Assembly: GCA_019090225.1 (NCBI GenBank)
Contig: JAHRWI010000164.1
Coordinates: 1-18,343 of the forward strand
Origin: Porticoccaceae bacterium
GTDB taxonomy: Bacteria > Pseudomonadota > Gammaproteobacteria > Pseudomonadales > Porticoccaceae
Direction: 5' to 3'
Length of the DNA: 18,343 nt
Shown here piece by piece: positions 8,059 to 15,944 of this stretch. Position 1 is the first letter of the stretch, and each line of letters begins with the position of its first letter. Made by a program: the position numbers and the translations under genes. A model generated the notes under the pieces. That model was not told the origin of the DNA, searched no databases, and was given only the letters and a program-made list of their open reading frames with translations.

Positions 8059-8857
8059 TCAGGAACGCTTATCACGCGCTCTTTTTTCATAATTTGCTCT
8101 GGCTTCAGATAGTTGAGCGTAGGCCATAACAGAAATAATAGGGAACAAACTGGCAAAGGCAATTAAGCCAAAACCATCAATCAGGGGGTTTCTTCCCGGC
8201 ACAGTTTCGGAAAGACCTAGTCCAAGGGCCGCCACCAAAGGTACGGTGACCGTCGATGTGGTGACGCCACCAGAGTCATAAGCCAGGGGCACAATCAATT
8301 TTGGCGCAATAGCCGTTTGGGCAACCACAATAATATAGCCCCCAATAATGTACCAATGGATTGGGTCACCAACGACGATACGATAACAGCCCAGGGAAAT
8401 GCCCACCGCAACACCCATCGCGACGGAAATCCTCAAGCCCCACACACCGATGGCTCCCCCCGATACCTCGTTAGCTTTTATAGCGACAGCGATTAACGAA
8501 GGCTCGGCAATGGTGGTGCTAAAACCCGATCAGGAAAGCAAACAGGTAAACCCAATAGTAGTCCCGCCAGTTTATGTCCTGCAGCACGCTTACGCTGGCA
8601 TTAGCTCCGTGGATGAAAGCCGGGTCGGTCAGCTGTTCAGCCATTAAGCGACCCAGTGGGAACAAGCACCACTCAAGGCCTACAAGAAAGAAAGATAAAC
8701 CGATCAAGACCCAGGCGAAGCCGATTAAAATCTGGCCAAGATTGGCTGGCTTTTTACGGATAACAACAAACTGGAAGCCAAAAATTATCACCGCGATAGG
8801 CAGCACATCCCTGGTAGTCGCAAGTATGGTAGCGAACAGGTCAGCAATGATGTCCAT
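8059..8857 (-). pseudogene. DUF1538 membrane protein B, interrupted by a one-base frameshift
   Basis: The coding sequence starts at ATG 8857 and reads through three hydrophobic segments to FAFLIGF, where a TAG stops it (8521-8519). Reading one base later continues as STTIAEPSLIAVAIKANEV, GGAIGVWGLRIS and on to a stop at 8059, matching neighbour A (8857-9591) closely: FGTTVAEPAL, YDSGGVTTSTITVPLV and PMIDGFGLIAFASL all have counterparts. Repairing the shift gives about 265 residues. The break is a T4 run on the - strand (8521-8524 on +) where T3 would keep frame. The start overlaps the stop of gene A as TAATG and has no clear ribosome-binding site, so it is probably coupled. DUF1538 function is unknown; a transporter is suggested by hydrophobicity and neighbours. 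Real inactivation, +1 recoding (TTT TAG C) or sequence error are all possible. Confidence 0.85.
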
Positions 8858-9591
8858 TAGATAAACATCCCGTAGGCCATAACAAATATTATCGGCGTCA
8901 AGGATGCAAAGGCGATCAGCCCAAAACCGTCGATCATCGGGTTGCGGCCTTTAATTGAAGACGCCAGGCCAACGCCGAGGGCGGTCACCAGTGGTACGGT
9001 AATCGTTGAGGTGGTCACACCACCAGAATCGTAGGCTATACCGATAATTTCCTTCGGTGCAAACATAGTCATTACTACTACCAGCATATATCCGCTGATA
9101 ATAAACCAGTGGATGGGCCAGCCTTTCAATATACGAATCACACCGATGACGATGGCCAGACCCACTGAGAAGGCCACGGTTAGTCGCAGGCCCGTGGCAT
9201 ATCGGGCTTGCGCTTCTTCCGACTTTTCTATCATTGCCCCGTTGGCCGCCACGCTCGCCGCTTCTGCGGCTACAGCAATCAAGGCTGGTTCGGCGACGGT
9301 GGTGCCGAAACCTAAACAAAAGGCGAATGCCACCAACCAGAACACGCTGCCTTTACGGGCGAAGGCGTGGGCCATGGATTCGCCAATAGGAAATAAACCC
9401 TGCTCAAGTCCATGAATGAAAAACGTTAAACCAAGAATAACAAACAGTACACCCAACAAAAGCTGAGCGATATTGGGCAAAGGCTGCTGCAATACGAAGA
9501 ACTGGAAAAACAGAATCACCAACACAATCGGTAGCAAATCGCGGACGCTACCGAAGAGTGATCGAATGAGTTTCAGAAGGGTGTTTTTCAA
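8857..9591 (-). CDS. DUF1538 integral membrane protein A
   Basis: This protein of 244 residues has about six or seven hydrophobic segments and the family's conserved stretches FGTTVAEPALIAVAAEA (about 99-115), MLVVVMTMFAPKEI (about 179-192), AYDSGGVTTSTITVPLV (about 196-212) and MIDGFGLIAFASL. The start is a TTG at 9591: a stop lies three codons upstream in frame, the next methionine is about 70 residues in, and the N-terminus from TTG aligns residue for residue with neighbour B (RD at 16-17, then LPI). There is no strong ribosome-binding site. It is the first gene of the DUF1538-DUF1538-P-II-CBS module. The biochemical function of DUF1538 is not established; a membrane carrier gated by the two cytoplasmic partners is inferred. 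Confidence 0.88.
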   Translation of the reverse strand: MKNTLLKLIRSLFGSVRDLLPIVLVILFFQFFVLQQPLPNIAQLLLGVLFVILGLTFFIHGLEQGLFPIGESMAHAFARKGSVFWLVAFAFCLGFGTTVAEPALIAVAAEAASVAANGAMIEKSEEAQARYATGLRLTVAFSVGLAIVIGVIRILKGWPIHWFIISGYMLVVVMTMFAPKEIIGIAYDSGGVTTSTITVPLVTALGVGLASSIKGRNPMIDGFGLIAFASLTPIIFVMAYGMFI

Positions 9592-9659
9592 ATAACTTTA
9601 GTCTTATTTAATACTGACGCATAGCGACACAGGCAATCGATGTTGATTCTGATGATCCA

Positions 9660-9717
9660 TTTATACAGCGTAATCAAGTTTACAACAGTCTTGGCCTACA
9701 ATAGCCCTAGTTTACAA
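9660..9717 (-). promoter_or_regulatory. Possible promoter and paired operator upstream of the DUF1538 module
   Basis: On the - strand a TATAAA (9665-9660) resembles a -10 box, about 70 bases before the TTG start. Two exact 9-base copies of TTGTAAACT lie upstream at 9717-9709 and 9685-9677, offset by 32 bases (about three helical turns); the nearer copy sits where a -35 element would be. No consensus -35 is visible, so activator-dependent transcription is conceivable. This is pattern-based only. Confidence 0.3.
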
Positions 9718-9779
9718 AGCAAACAGGCTTTATAGATCAGCACTTGACCTTTAGCACTTAAACTTAACGCTTAACCTTC

Positions 9780-9803
9780 GATCTTATCTCCAGATATAAG
9801 ATC
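9780..9803 (-). terminator. Hairpin just after fdsD
   Basis: GATCTTAT and ATAAGATC form a perfect 8-bp stem with an 8-base loop, ten bases past the fdsD stop. It may end or attenuate the fds transcript before the DUF1538 module that lies downstream on the same strand. No T-run follows on the - strand, so intrinsic termination is uncertain. Confidence 0.4.
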
Positions 9804-9813
9804 ATCCCGATAG

Positions 9814-10035
9814 CTATTTTCTACTAAGAGAAACCACTGCCTGCGCAGCAACCGGTGTCAAACCTTCATCGCCGCCGTTAACAAACTCAGTAATTTGTTT
9901 TTTCATTAATGGTGTCCAGAATTTGCTGATGTGAGAGGCGGTACTTTCGACTTTTGCTTCGGTCGAGACCACAGGCACACCGGCTGCAATCTGGTTAGCC
10001 ATTTTTACCAGGTGATCGATACTGTTTTCTGACAC
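9814..10035 (-). CDS. fdsD: Formate dehydrogenase delta subunit, FdsD
   Basis: This 73-residue protein matches the small FdsD accessory subunit of soluble NAD-dependent formate dehydrogenases. Typical parts are LVKMANQIAAG at the N-terminus and HISKFWTPLMKKQI in the middle. FdsD is needed for active enzyme in related systems, though its exact role is less well defined than that of the catalytic subunits. Translation starts at a GTG (10035) with AAAGGAG 11 bases upstream (10053-10047). It is the last fds gene, 74 bp after fdhD, in the classic G-B-A-C-D order. Confidence 0.9.
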   Translation of the reverse strand: MSENSIDHLVKMANQIAAGVPVVSTEAKVESTASHISKFWTPLMKKQITEFVNGGDEGLTPVAAQAVVSLSRK

Positions 10036-10109
10036 GAGAAGTTTAACTCCTTTGTTAATGTTTAAACGACATTGCTAATTTTTACACGACATTTTTCGGA
10101 ACACAAAAA

Positions 10110-11012
10110 TCATACAATGCGCTGCGGGTGGCTATAGACCATATGCCGACCCGGTCGGGCGAATCCGACCAGGGTAATATTAACCCGCTCGGCAAGATCT
10201 ATGGCCAGGCGCGTGGGTGCAGACACGGCAACCAGCATCTCCACCCCCATGGCTGCAGCCTTGACGACCATTTCATAACTGGCGCGGCTGGATATCAACA
10301 CAAAATGATTAGCGCTGAGCTGTTGTTGATCGCCAGATAAATGATCGCGACATAAGCTACCGTAAAGTTTATCCAGCGCGTTATGACGACCGACATCCTC
10401 CCGCACCAATTCAATATTACCTTCACCGTCGCACCAGGCCGCGCCATGCACCGCACCGGTCACGCTCTGTAAAGGCTGATTGGCTTCGAGACTCCGCACA
10501 GCTCGCTCAATGGCATCGTGAGAGAATTGTTGTGCACCTGAGATTAAGGCGGGCTCTCGAATCGCTTGCTCCAGAGATTCAGCACCACACAACCCACAAC
10601 CAGTGCGACCGGTCATATTTCGGCGGGCTTCTTTCAGGTGAGCGAATCGTTGGGTGCTGACAGTCATGGCCACTTCGATGCCTTTGTCCTGGTGCCTCAC
10701 TTCGAGGTCATACAGCTCATTGGGCGAGAGGAGAATGCCTTCGCTAAGACTGAAACCCAGGGCAAAATCTTCGAGGTGGTCAGGTGTCGCCATCATCACC
10801 ACATGGGAGATGCCGTTATAAACCAGTGCTACCGCCTGCTCTTCAATAATTTGATCATCGACCAGGGTAGATTGACCGGCGCGCCAGTCCTGAACCTGGC
10901 GAGAGGCGCTCACTTCGCCAACAACTGCAGCTGGATTTTCTCCGGAGGCTAATTTCCTAGTGTTATCCGCAGAACCAGGCTTAGAACTATCAGACTTGTT
11001 TCGCTGTTTCAT
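10110..11012 (-). CDS. fdhD: FdhD/FdsC sulfurtransferase for formate dehydrogenase maturation
   Basis: FdhD binds the molybdenum bis-guanine-dinucleotide cofactor and supplies sulfur to it before insertion into formate dehydrogenase. From ATG 11012 the protein has 300 residues. The cysteine pair used in sulfur transfer is in TGCGLCGAESLEQ (Cys139, Cys142); other family segments are EDFALGFSLSEGIL, GAVHGAAWCD, REDVGRHNALDKLYG and the end VGFARPGRHMVYSHPQRIV. An upstream ATG (11096) is open but would overlap fdsA by over 100 bases and adds low-complexity residues. ATG 11012 overlaps fdsA by 23 bases and is preferred. The first ~45 residues remain poorly conserved-looking. In fds operons this gene is often named fdsC. 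Confidence 0.92.
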   Translation of the reverse strand: MKQRNKSDSSKPGSADNTRKLASGENPAAVVGEVSASRQVQDWRAGQSTLVDDQIIEEQAVALVYNGISHVVMMATPDHLEDFALGFSLSEGILLSPNELYDLEVRHQDKGIEVAMTVSTQRFAHLKEARRNMTGRTGCGLCGAESLEQAIREPALISGAQQFSHDAIERAVRSLEANQPLQSVTGAVHGAAWCDGEGNIELVREDVGRHNALDKLYGSLCRDHLSGDQQQLSANHFVLISSRASYEMVVKAAAMGVEMLVAVSAPTRLAIDLAERVNITLVGFARPGRHMVYSHPQRIV

Positions 11013-13860
11013 CCCGACGTTTCGCCCCTTTGAGAAGGCCGAGTTGCTGCTCGTTGAACTTCTGTTGACGGTCTTGCCAACGGGCAGGTGCGACAACTTT
11101 ACTAACCTCGACGGCAGTGACTTTGTATTCCGGGCAATTGGTGGCCCAGTCGGAATTATCCGTGGTCACCACATTGGCACCCGAAAAAGGATGATGAAAG
11201 GTGGTGTAAACCACACCTGGCTGAACATTCTCACTGATTTTCACACGCAACACGGTATCCCCAACTCGACTTTGAATACCGCCCCAGTCGCCATCTTTAA
11301 TGCCACGCTCTTCGGCATCGTGGGGATGAATTTCAAGGATATCTTCCTCGTGCCAGGTGTTGTTCTCCGTGCGGCGAGTCTGGGCACCCACATTGTACTG
11401 ACTCAAAATCCGCCCGGTGGTTAACAGCAGTGGGAATTTACGGGTGGCGCGTTCATCGGTGGGCGTGAATTCGGTGACCGCAAAAAAGCCTTTGCCACGG
11501 ACAAATTCATTGATGTGCATAGTCGGCGTACCATCGGGCGTCGCCGCATTACAGGGCCACTGAATGCTGCCCAGCTCATCGAGCCGCTCGTAATTAACAC
11601 CGGTAAAGGTCGGGGTTAAGCGGGCAATTTCATCCATAATTTCGCTGGGGTGATCGTAGTGCATGTCCACACCCAGAGCTTTCGCCAAACCAAGGGTGAC
11701 CTCCCAGTCCGCCAGCCCAGCTTTAGGCGGCATAGCCTGGCGCACCGGTGAGATCCGGCGCTCGGCATTGGTAAAGGTACCGTCTTTTTCCAGAAACGAG
11801 GAACCCGGCAAAAATACATGGGCGAATTTGGCGGTTTCGTTAAGGAAAAGATCCTGGACAATCAAACAATCCAGCGATGACAGCGCAGCTTCAACATGGT
11901 GAATATTAGGGTCGGACTGGGCGATATCCTCGCCCTGGCAATACAGGCCCTTGAAGTCGCCATCAATGGCGGCATCAAACATATTGGGAATACGCAGCCC
12001 TGGCTCGGCGTCCAATACGACGTTCCAGTCCTGCTCGAATGTCGCCCGGGTTTCGCCGTCGGAAATATGGCGATAGCCCGGTAATTCGTGGGGGAAAGAA
12101 CCCATATCGCAGGAACCCTGCACATTGTTCTGACCGCGCATGGGGTTCACACCGACGCCTTCGCGACCGATGTTACCGGTAAGCATCGCCAGATTGGCAA
12201 TGCCCATGACCGTAGTCGAACCCTGGCTGTGTTCGGTGACACCGAGGCCGTAATAAATCGCGGCATTTCCACCTGTGGAAAAAAGCCTCGCCGCCGCCCG
12301 GACATCGGCAGCGGGAATACCGGTAATGCTTTCGCTGGCTTCCGGGGATTGTTTTTCATCGCTAACAAAAGCACACCACTGTTCGTAAGTAGGGATTTCA
12401 CAGCGCTCGGCGATAAAGGCTTTGGCTTCAAGGCCTTCCGCAACAATCACGTGAGCCATGGCATTGATAAACGCGACGTTGGTGCCAGGCCGAACCTGTA
12501 GGTGGTAATCGGCCTTCACATGGGGTGCATCGACCAACTGAATTTTTCGAGGATCAACGACAATCAACTTGGCACCTTCACGCAGGCGTTTTTTCAGGCG
12601 GGAGCCAAACACCGGGTGGGCGTCGGTGGGGTTGGCACCCATCACCATAACCACATCGGATTTAGCGACCGAGGCAAAAGACTGGGTACCCGCCGATTCG
12701 CCTAAGGTGGTTTTTAAACCGTAGCCGGTGGGGGAATGACAGACCCGCGCACAGGTATCGATATTGTTATTACCGAAACCAGCACGCACCATTTTTTGCA
12801 CCAGCCAGACTTCTTCATTGGTGCAACGAGAAGAGCTAATGCCGCCGATACTGTTGGGGCCATATTTTTCCTGGGTGTCGCGCAGTCGTTTTGCGGCAAA
12901 GGTAAAAGCCTCATCCCAGCTGACTTCCTGCCAGGGTTCTTCGATGGAGTCTCGAATCATTGGCGAGGTAATGCGATCTTCGTGAGTGGCATAACCAAAG
13001 GCAAAGCGCCCTTTCACGCAGGCGTGGCCTTCATTAGCTTTACCATCTTTCCAGGGGGTCATATTGACCACAGTGTTACCGCGCATTTCGGCTTTGAATG
13101 CACAACCCACACCACAATAAGCACAGGTGGTAATCACGCTGTGTTCCGGCTGACCCAGGTTGATAATGGTATTTTCAGTGAGCGTTGCCGTGGGACACGC
13201 CGCCACACAGGCACCGCAGGATACACATTCTGAAGATAGAAAATCCTGGTTCTGGCTGGGGCTGACTTTGGATTCAAACCCCCGGCCATCAATCGTCAAA
13301 GCAAAGGTGCCCTGGGTTTCTTCACAGGCGCGCACGCAGCGAGAGCAAACGATGCACTTGGAGGGATCAAAGGTGAAATAAGGGTTGGACTGGTCTTTTT
13401 CGGCATCGAGATGATTATTGCCTTCGTAGCCATAACGCACTTCCCGCAAGCCTACCTGGCCAGCAGTATCCTGCAATTCGCAGTTGCCGTTGGTGGGACA
13501 GGTCAGACAGTCGAGGGGATGATCGGAGATATACAACTCCATCACATTGCGACGCAGGCCAGCGACTTTATCGGTTTGGGTATTCACCACCATGCCTTCT
13601 TCGGCAGGGGTGGTGCAGGAAGCGGGATAACCCTTGCGGCCCTGGATTTCGACCATGCACATGCGGCAGGAGCCGAAGGCTTCGAGAGAATCCGTGGCGC
13701 AGAGCTTGGGTATTTTTATGCCAAGTTCTGATGCAGCGCGCATCACCGAGGTGCCCGCGGGCACTTCCACAGATACGCCATCGATAATCAGGCCGACGGT
13801 TTCGGTGGCTAGACTGGGTGGCGTACCAAAATCTTTTTCGGGCTCGTAATATTGCAGCAT
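10990..13860 (-). CDS. fdsA: NAD-dependent formate dehydrogenase catalytic subunit FdsA (Mo, Fe-S)
   Basis: FdsA oxidises formate to CO2 at a molybdenum bis-MGD centre and sends electrons along iron-sulfur clusters to FdsB. The 956-residue protein shows the full ligand set: a [2Fe-2S] domain (Cys54, 65, 68, 82); a His-Cys3 cluster (His114, Cys118, 121, 127); two ferredoxin-like clusters (Cys169, 172, 175, 179 and Cys212, 215, 218, 222); and the cluster at the start of the molybdenum domain (Cys246, 249, 253, 281). The catalytic residue is a normal cysteine, Cys374 in ARVCHSPTGYGL, not selenocysteine. The molybdopterin and C-terminal dinucleotide-binding domains follow (GQNNVQGSCDMG; FPLLLTTGRILSQYN; HHPFSGANVVTTD). 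ATG 13860 has GAGAGGAA about 8 bases upstream. It lies 63 bp after fdsB and overlaps fdhD. Confidence 0.97.
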   Translation of the reverse strand: MLQYYEPEKDFGTPPSLATETVGLIIDGVSVEVPAGTSVMRAASELGIKIPKLCATDSLEAFGSCRMCMVEIQGRKGYPASCTTPAEEGMVVNTQTDKVAGLRRNVMELYISDHPLDCLTCPTNGNCELQDTAGQVGLREVRYGYEGNNHLDAEKDQSNPYFTFDPSKCIVCSRCVRACEETQGTFALTIDGRGFESKVSPSQNQDFLSSECVSCGACVAACPTATLTENTIINLGQPEHSVITTCAYCGVGCAFKAEMRGNTVVNMTPWKDGKANEGHACVKGRFAFGYATHEDRITSPMIRDSIEEPWQEVSWDEAFTFAAKRLRDTQEKYGPNSIGGISSSRCTNEEVWLVQKMVRAGFGNNNIDTCARVCHSPTGYGLKTTLGESAGTQSFASVAKSDVVMVMGANPTDAHPVFGSRLKKRLREGAKLIVVDPRKIQLVDAPHVKADYHLQVRPGTNVAFINAMAHVIVAEGLEAKAFIAERCEIPTYEQWCAFVSDEKQSPEASESITGIPAADVRAAARLFSTGGNAAIYYGLGVTEHSQGSTTVMGIANLAMLTGNIGREGVGVNPMRGQNNVQGSCDMGSFPHELPGYRHISDGETRATFEQDWNVVLDAEPGLRIPNMFDAAIDGDFKGLYCQGEDIAQSDPNIHHVEAALSSLDCLIVQDLFLNETAKFAHVFLPGSSFLEKDGTFTNAERRISPVRQAMPPKAGLADWEVTLGLAKALGVDMHYDHPSEIMDEIARLTPTFTGVNYERLDELGSIQWPCNAATPDGTPTMHINEFVRGKGFFAVTEFTPTDERATRKFPLLLTTGRILSQYNVGAQTRRTENNTWHEEDILEIHPHDAEERGIKDGDWGGIQSRVGDTVLRVKISENVQPGVVYTTFHHPFSGANVVTTDNSDWATNCPEYKVTAVEVSKVVAPARWQDRQQKFNEQQLGLLKGAKRRDETAKQV

Positions 13861-13923
13861 GTTCGTTCCTCTCTCGACCTTATTCAGTACTTACGGGTAC
13901 ATCGCCTAAGCACCACTCTCTAA

Positions 13924-15462
13924 TCAATAAAAATCTTCAGGGAAGTGCTTAACCGAGCTACGTACAGGAAACGGTGTTAAGCCGCCCATGGCACAAAGCG
14001 AGCCAAATTCCATGGTGTCGCACAGCTCTTCTAGCAAAATTAAATTATCGTCGCGCTGTTTATCACTGCTATCAGAGGCGCGAATTTTATCAATCACCTC
14101 CACACCCCGAGTTGAACCGACACGACACGGTGTACATTTGCCGCAGGATTCCACCACACAAAACTCCATGGCAAAGCGAGCTTGCTCCAGCATATCGACA
14201 CTGTCGTCAAAGACCACAACGCCGCCATGACCAAGCATGGCTTTAGCTGCCGCAAAGGCTTCGTAATCGAGAGCGATATCCCATTGTGATTCCGGCAGGT
14301 AAGCGCCGAGTGGCCCGCCGACTTGTACCGCTTTCATTGGTCGCCCACTAGCAGTACCGCCACCAAAGTCTTCCATCAAGTCACGCAAGGTCGAACCAAA
14401 GGCCAGCTCGACAATACCGCCGCGTTTGATATTGCCCGCCAGTTGCATGGGCAAGGTGCCCAGAGAACGACCCGTGCCGAGACCTTTATAAAAGTCTGCG
14501 CCTTTTTCAAAGATTGCCGAAACGGTCGCCAAGGTCAGCACGTTGTTAATCACCGTGGGTTTACCAAATAAACCGATGATGGCGGGTAACGGTGGTTTGG
14601 ATCTGACCAGTCCGCGCTTGCCTTCGAGGCTGTCGAGTAGTGAGGTTTCTTCGCCACAAATATAGGCACCCGCACCGAGGCGTACTTCCAGATCAAAATG
14701 TTTGCCGCTGCCAGCAACATCGATGCCCAAATAACCGGCTTCGTAGGCATTGGCCAAAGCTGCTTTTAATACTTCATGGGCCTTTGGGTATTCAGAGCGC
14801 AAATAGATATAGCCCTGAGTGGCACCCACACCCAAACCTGCAATGGTCATGCCTTCAATCAGTTGGTAGGGATCAGCTTCCATCAACAGACGATCGGCAA
14901 AAGTACCCGAATCACCTTCGTCAGCATTACAGACGATGTACTTCTGCTCGTTTGGGGTATCGAGAACCGTCTGCCATTTGATACCGGCAGGGAATGCCGC
15001 CCCACCTCTACCCCGCAAGCCGGAGGCCTTCACCTCATCAACAATGGCCTGAGCTTCTAGCGCCAGTGCACGGGTCAATCCCCCGTAGCCACCGTGAGTT
15101 TTGTAGTCATCGATAGAAAGCGGATCAATAATCCCTGCTCGGGCAAAATTCACACGCAGCTGATTTTTGAGGTAGGGGATGTCTTCTGTTAAACCAAGGC
15201 CCAGCTCATGGGCAGCACCCTCGTGAAACTTTGCATCAAATAAGCCCGTAACATCGCTGGCATTGACCGGGCCATAAGCCATACGCCCTGCCGGAGTTTC
15301 CACCTCAACCAACGTTTCCAGCCAGAACAGGCCACGGGAGCCGTTGCGGACAAGTTTGATCTCTATGTTCCGAGACGCTGCTTCAGCGACGATGGCATCA
15401 ACCACCCCATCAGCACCCAAAGCGCAGGCAGTGGTATCGCGGGGAACGTAAACAGTGAGCAT
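13924..15462 (-). CDS. fdsB: Formate dehydrogenase NADH/FMN subunit FdsB (NuoF-like)
   Basis: FdsB is the diaphorase subunit: it takes electrons from FdsA clusters and reduces NAD+ at FMN. In its 512 residues, an N-terminal thioredoxin-like region (about 1-115) precedes the NuoF-like core. The core shows GLRGRGGAAFPAGIKW (148-163), the FMN/NADH site CNADEGDSGTFADR (178-191), GAGAYICGEETSLLDSLEG (263-281) and the [4Fe-4S] ligands Cys440, 443 and 446 in SCGKCTPCRVGS plus Cys490 in FGSLCAMGG. The ATG at 15462 overlaps the fdsG stop as TAATG, so translation is likely coupled. The order G-B-A is that of known fds operons. Confidence 0.96.
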   Translation of the reverse strand: MLTVYVPRDTTACALGADGVVDAIVAEAASRNIEIKLVRNGSRGLFWLETLVEVETPAGRMAYGPVNASDVTGLFDAKFHEGAAHELGLGLTEDIPYLKNQLRVNFARAGIIDPLSIDDYKTHGGYGGLTRALALEAQAIVDEVKASGLRGRGGAAFPAGIKWQTVLDTPNEQKYIVCNADEGDSGTFADRLLMEADPYQLIEGMTIAGLGVGATQGYIYLRSEYPKAHEVLKAALANAYEAGYLGIDVAGSGKHFDLEVRLGAGAYICGEETSLLDSLEGKRGLVRSKPPLPAIIGLFGKPTVINNVLTLATVSAIFEKGADFYKGLGTGRSLGTLPMQLAGNIKRGGIVELAFGSTLRDLMEDFGGGTASGRPMKAVQVGGPLGAYLPESQWDIALDYEAFAAAKAMLGHGGVVVFDDSVDMLEQARFAMEFCVVESCGKCTPCRVGSTRGVEVIDKIRASDSSDKQRDDNLILLEELCDTMEFGSLCAMGGLTPFPVRSSVKHFPEDFY

Positions 15463-15944
15463 TACTTAGCTCCCCCATTTATTTTCAAATCAGCCACAAG
15501 CACGTCGAAGCGCTTTGGAGTAACACGGGCATGAACATCCTCACCAATCTGAACTGAAGGCCCGCAGGCACAATTGCCCAGGCAGTACACTGGTTCGATT
15601 GTCAGGTTTCCGTCGGTGGTAGTCTCGCCCATTTTTACATCCAGGCTAGTTTGAACATGGGCTTCAAGGCCTCGCGCACCCACCGCCTGGCAGGCTTCGG
15701 CTCGGCAAATCTGTACCACATGCTTGCCCGCAGGCTCGCTGCGAAAGTGATGATAAAAACTGATTACGCCATGAACCTCGGCGCGGGACAGATTGAGCCC
15801 CTCAGCAATAATCGGCACACAATCCTCGGGGACATAGCCCAGAGCATGCTGAATTTCGTGGAGAATCGGTAACAAACCACCCGGCATATCTTGCATAGCT
15901 GCAACGATTTCGCGGGTGCTTGACTCGTGAGCACTTGAGTTCAT
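15462..15944 (-). CDS. fdsG: Formate dehydrogenase [2Fe-2S] subunit FdsG (NuoE-like)
   Basis: FdsG is the small thioredoxin-like [2Fe-2S] partner of FdsB. The 160-residue protein has the NuoE pattern: a helical N-terminal half (LLPILHEIQHALGYVPE, AEVHGVISFYHHF) and four cluster cysteines, Cys80 and Cys85 in QICRAEACQ and Cys121 and Cys125 in PVYCLGNCACGPS. ATG 15944 has a modest AAGG about 9 bases upstream. As first gene of the fds operon, its upstream spacer should hold the operon promoter. The N-terminal ~10 residues are polar and variable-looking. Confidence 0.95.
   Translation of the reverse strand: MNSSAHESSTREIVAAMQDMPGGLLPILHEIQHALGYVPEDCVPIIAEGLNLSRAEVHGVISFYHHFRSEPAGKHVVQICRAEACQAVGARGLEAHVQTSLDVKMGETTTDGNLTIEPVYCLGNCACGPSVQIGEDVHARVTPKRFDVLVADLKINGGAK

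Noticed and set aside
8059..8445. Separate short gene beginning at GTG 8445
   Set aside because: It is the downstream part of DUF1538-B in the shifted frame; conserved residues continue upstream of this GTG without a stop to the frameshift.
8399..8647. + strand ORF over the DUF1538-B break
   Set aside because: Antisense shadow; the - strand frames match DUF1538 paralogue A on both sides of the shift.
11012..11096. Longer fdhD start at ATG 11096
   Set aside because: Would overlap fdsA by over 100 bases and adds low-complexity residues; ATG 11012 gives a normal operon overlap.
12735..12755. Selenocysteine at the FdsA active site
   Set aside because: The active-site codon encodes ordinary cysteine in VCHSPTG; there is no in-frame TGA.
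10960..13731. Several long + strand ORFs opposite fdsA and fdhD (for example 12736-13233, 10960-11424)
   Set aside because: Antisense shadows of strongly conserved fds genes; their translations show no family features.
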